Shown here: piece by piece, positions 63,384-64,000 of the stretch | Numbering within the stretch: position 1 is the first letter of the stretch | How the letters are laid out: each line of letters begins with the position of its first letter | Origin: Turritopsis dohrnii | Lineage: Eukaryota; Cnidaria; Hydrozoa; Anthoathecata; Oceaniidae | NCBI GenBank assembly: GCA_027922465.2 | Contig: BQMF02000004.1 | Location: 1,116,001-1,180,000 of the forward strand | Length of the DNA: 64,000 bases | Direction: 5' to 3' | Notes under the pieces: model-generated | What the model saw: the letters and a program-made list of their open reading frames with translations, nothing else | What the model was told of the DNA's origin: nothing | Database searches by the model: none | Translations under genes and position numbers: made by a program

Positions 63384-63620
63384 TTATTCCGGGAAAAATG
63401 CTTTTCTCAGCGCGCATGTTTTCTTGATAAAATCGAAGTGACTGGCATAAAGTTTCAATTCACGATCAATAGCTAACCACATGACGTTCCTAGCATCGTC
63501 GCCGGCTTTTAAAGGGATTCTTCCGACTGTCGTACCGTCGTCGTCATGAAAATTGACGGCAACGGTTTCCATCCACGAGTTATCGGTATTTCGAGGGTCA
63601 TCAACATAACCTTTGTATAT
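63384..63620 (-). CDS. NUDT9/TRPM2-type ADP-ribose hydrolase domain, last exon
   Basis: The exon begins after TTCCAG at 63620 ([20 protein letters not shown]) and ends at the stop 63384: 78 residues. The blocks [26 protein letters not shown] and [13 protein letters not shown] match the C-terminal half of the NUDT9 Nudix domain as I remember it. In NUDT9 the domain splits ADP-ribose to AMP and ribose-5-phosphate. The same domain forms the C-terminus of TRPM2 channels, and the sequence here does not tell the two apart. The gene continues left to right off the window on the minus strand. Confidence 0.85.
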   Translation of the reverse strand: MYKGYVDDPRNTDNSWMETVAVNFHDDDGTTVGRIPLKAGDDARNVMWLAIDRELKLYASHFDFIKKTCALRKAFFPE

Positions 63621-63818
63621 CTGGAATTCAAAGAAAGTATTTTAAGAACTATCTCACCTGGACATTCTGGAGATCCCCATCTAAACTTTTGAATTAGCGA
63701 AAGAAAGTGTGTCCACTGTTATTGTTTCTCAGACCCCCTCACTTACGATCTCCCTTTTATAGAAGTGTCCACATTGGGTTCTTAAGGATTGTTTGACCAG
63801 ACAAACGTTACAACATAC

Positions 63819-63956
63819 CTCATCTCCATGTTTAAACAAGTCATCGATATCTTTCTTCACAGACTCTCTTTCAGTTTCAACTAAACTGTTCAATGCTTCT
63901 TCTCCAAATTCACGTTTCAACGTCACGGAAACTGTCTCACCTTTATCAACCATGCC
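63819..63956 (-). CDS. NUDT9/TRPM2-type Nudix-box exon
   Basis: Exon 63956-63819 (46 codons, phase 0 at both ends) follows TTACTTTCAG and is followed by donor GTATGT. It encodes the Nudix box [20 protein letters not shown], in the form G-x5-E-x7-REF-x-EE, then [20 protein letters not shown]. Both catalytic Glu residues are kept, so the enzyme should be active. Vertebrate TRPM2 has lost this REF.EE signature, so an active box points to NUDT9 or to an invertebrate-type TRPM2. Confidence 0.85.
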
Positions 63957-64000
63957 CTGAAAGTAAAAGACTTTCACGTTATCGTCGATATGTGACCATC

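Overview
This is AT-rich nuclear DNA of an animal. It has spliced genes with GT..AG introns (a CARD-caspase, a CCDC157 homologue, a NUDT9-type Nudix gene), an intronless glutamine-amidotransferase gene, and a very dense load of eukaryotic transposons. The mix (Polinton/Maverick, jockey/CR1-like LINE, Penelope-like, IS3EU-like, Harbinger, TTAA-target elements, many MITEs) suggests an early-branching metazoan, most likely a cnidarian. That assignment is inference; no marker gene in the window fixes the species.

Layout. 1-2930 is the end of one Polinton (copy 1), cut by the window edge. 2931-6354 is a spacer with a fold-back element and a decayed, 5'-truncated LINE on the minus strand. 6355-22126 is a complete Polinton (copy 2, 15.8 kb, ~240-bp terminal inverted repeats), with the same end facing copy 1. 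Copy 2 encodes virion proteins, an A32-like packaging ATPase, a protein-primed family B DNA polymerase, a retroviral-type integrase, SAP-like proteins, several small membrane proteins, a short-repeat ankyrin-like protein, and a small protein resembling the PPP1R15/GADD34 C-terminal domain. I found no adenovirus-type protease. Four genes carry point lesions (MCP two frameshifts, minor virion protein one stop, integrase one stop; the 379-aa virion protein is broken only in copy 1), so the two copies are damaged in complementary genes.

22127-43700 is a transposon graveyard. It holds an IS3EU-like transposase fragment cut by the Polinton, a 2.0-kb TIR element with a 6-bp target duplication and NotI-like arrays, nested Harbinger and TTAA elements, a retroelement-derived endonuclease-like ORF, a TTAA element carrying a spliced Cys-rich gene, and a Penelope-like remnant. 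44255-50842 (minus) is a two-coding-exon CARD-caspase whose long intron holds a 2.9-kb inverted-repeat element. 51558-53828 holds TA-flanked elements around a second 3' fragment of the same LINE family. 54570-59018 is the CCDC157 homologue (8 coding exons, 747 aa). 59624-60391 (minus) is a class I glutamine amidotransferase. 63384-63956 (minus) is the 3' end of a NUDT9/TRPM2-type Nudix gene.

The two most interesting points are both in Polinton copy 2. One is a set of near-identical hairpins (9-bp perfect stem, 7-8-nt loop) placed 11-18 nt after stop codons, three of them shared by convergent gene pairs, like the palindromic transcript ends known in giant viruses. The other is the PPP1R15-like ORF, which suggests the element could recruit protein phosphatase 1 to eIF2alpha.
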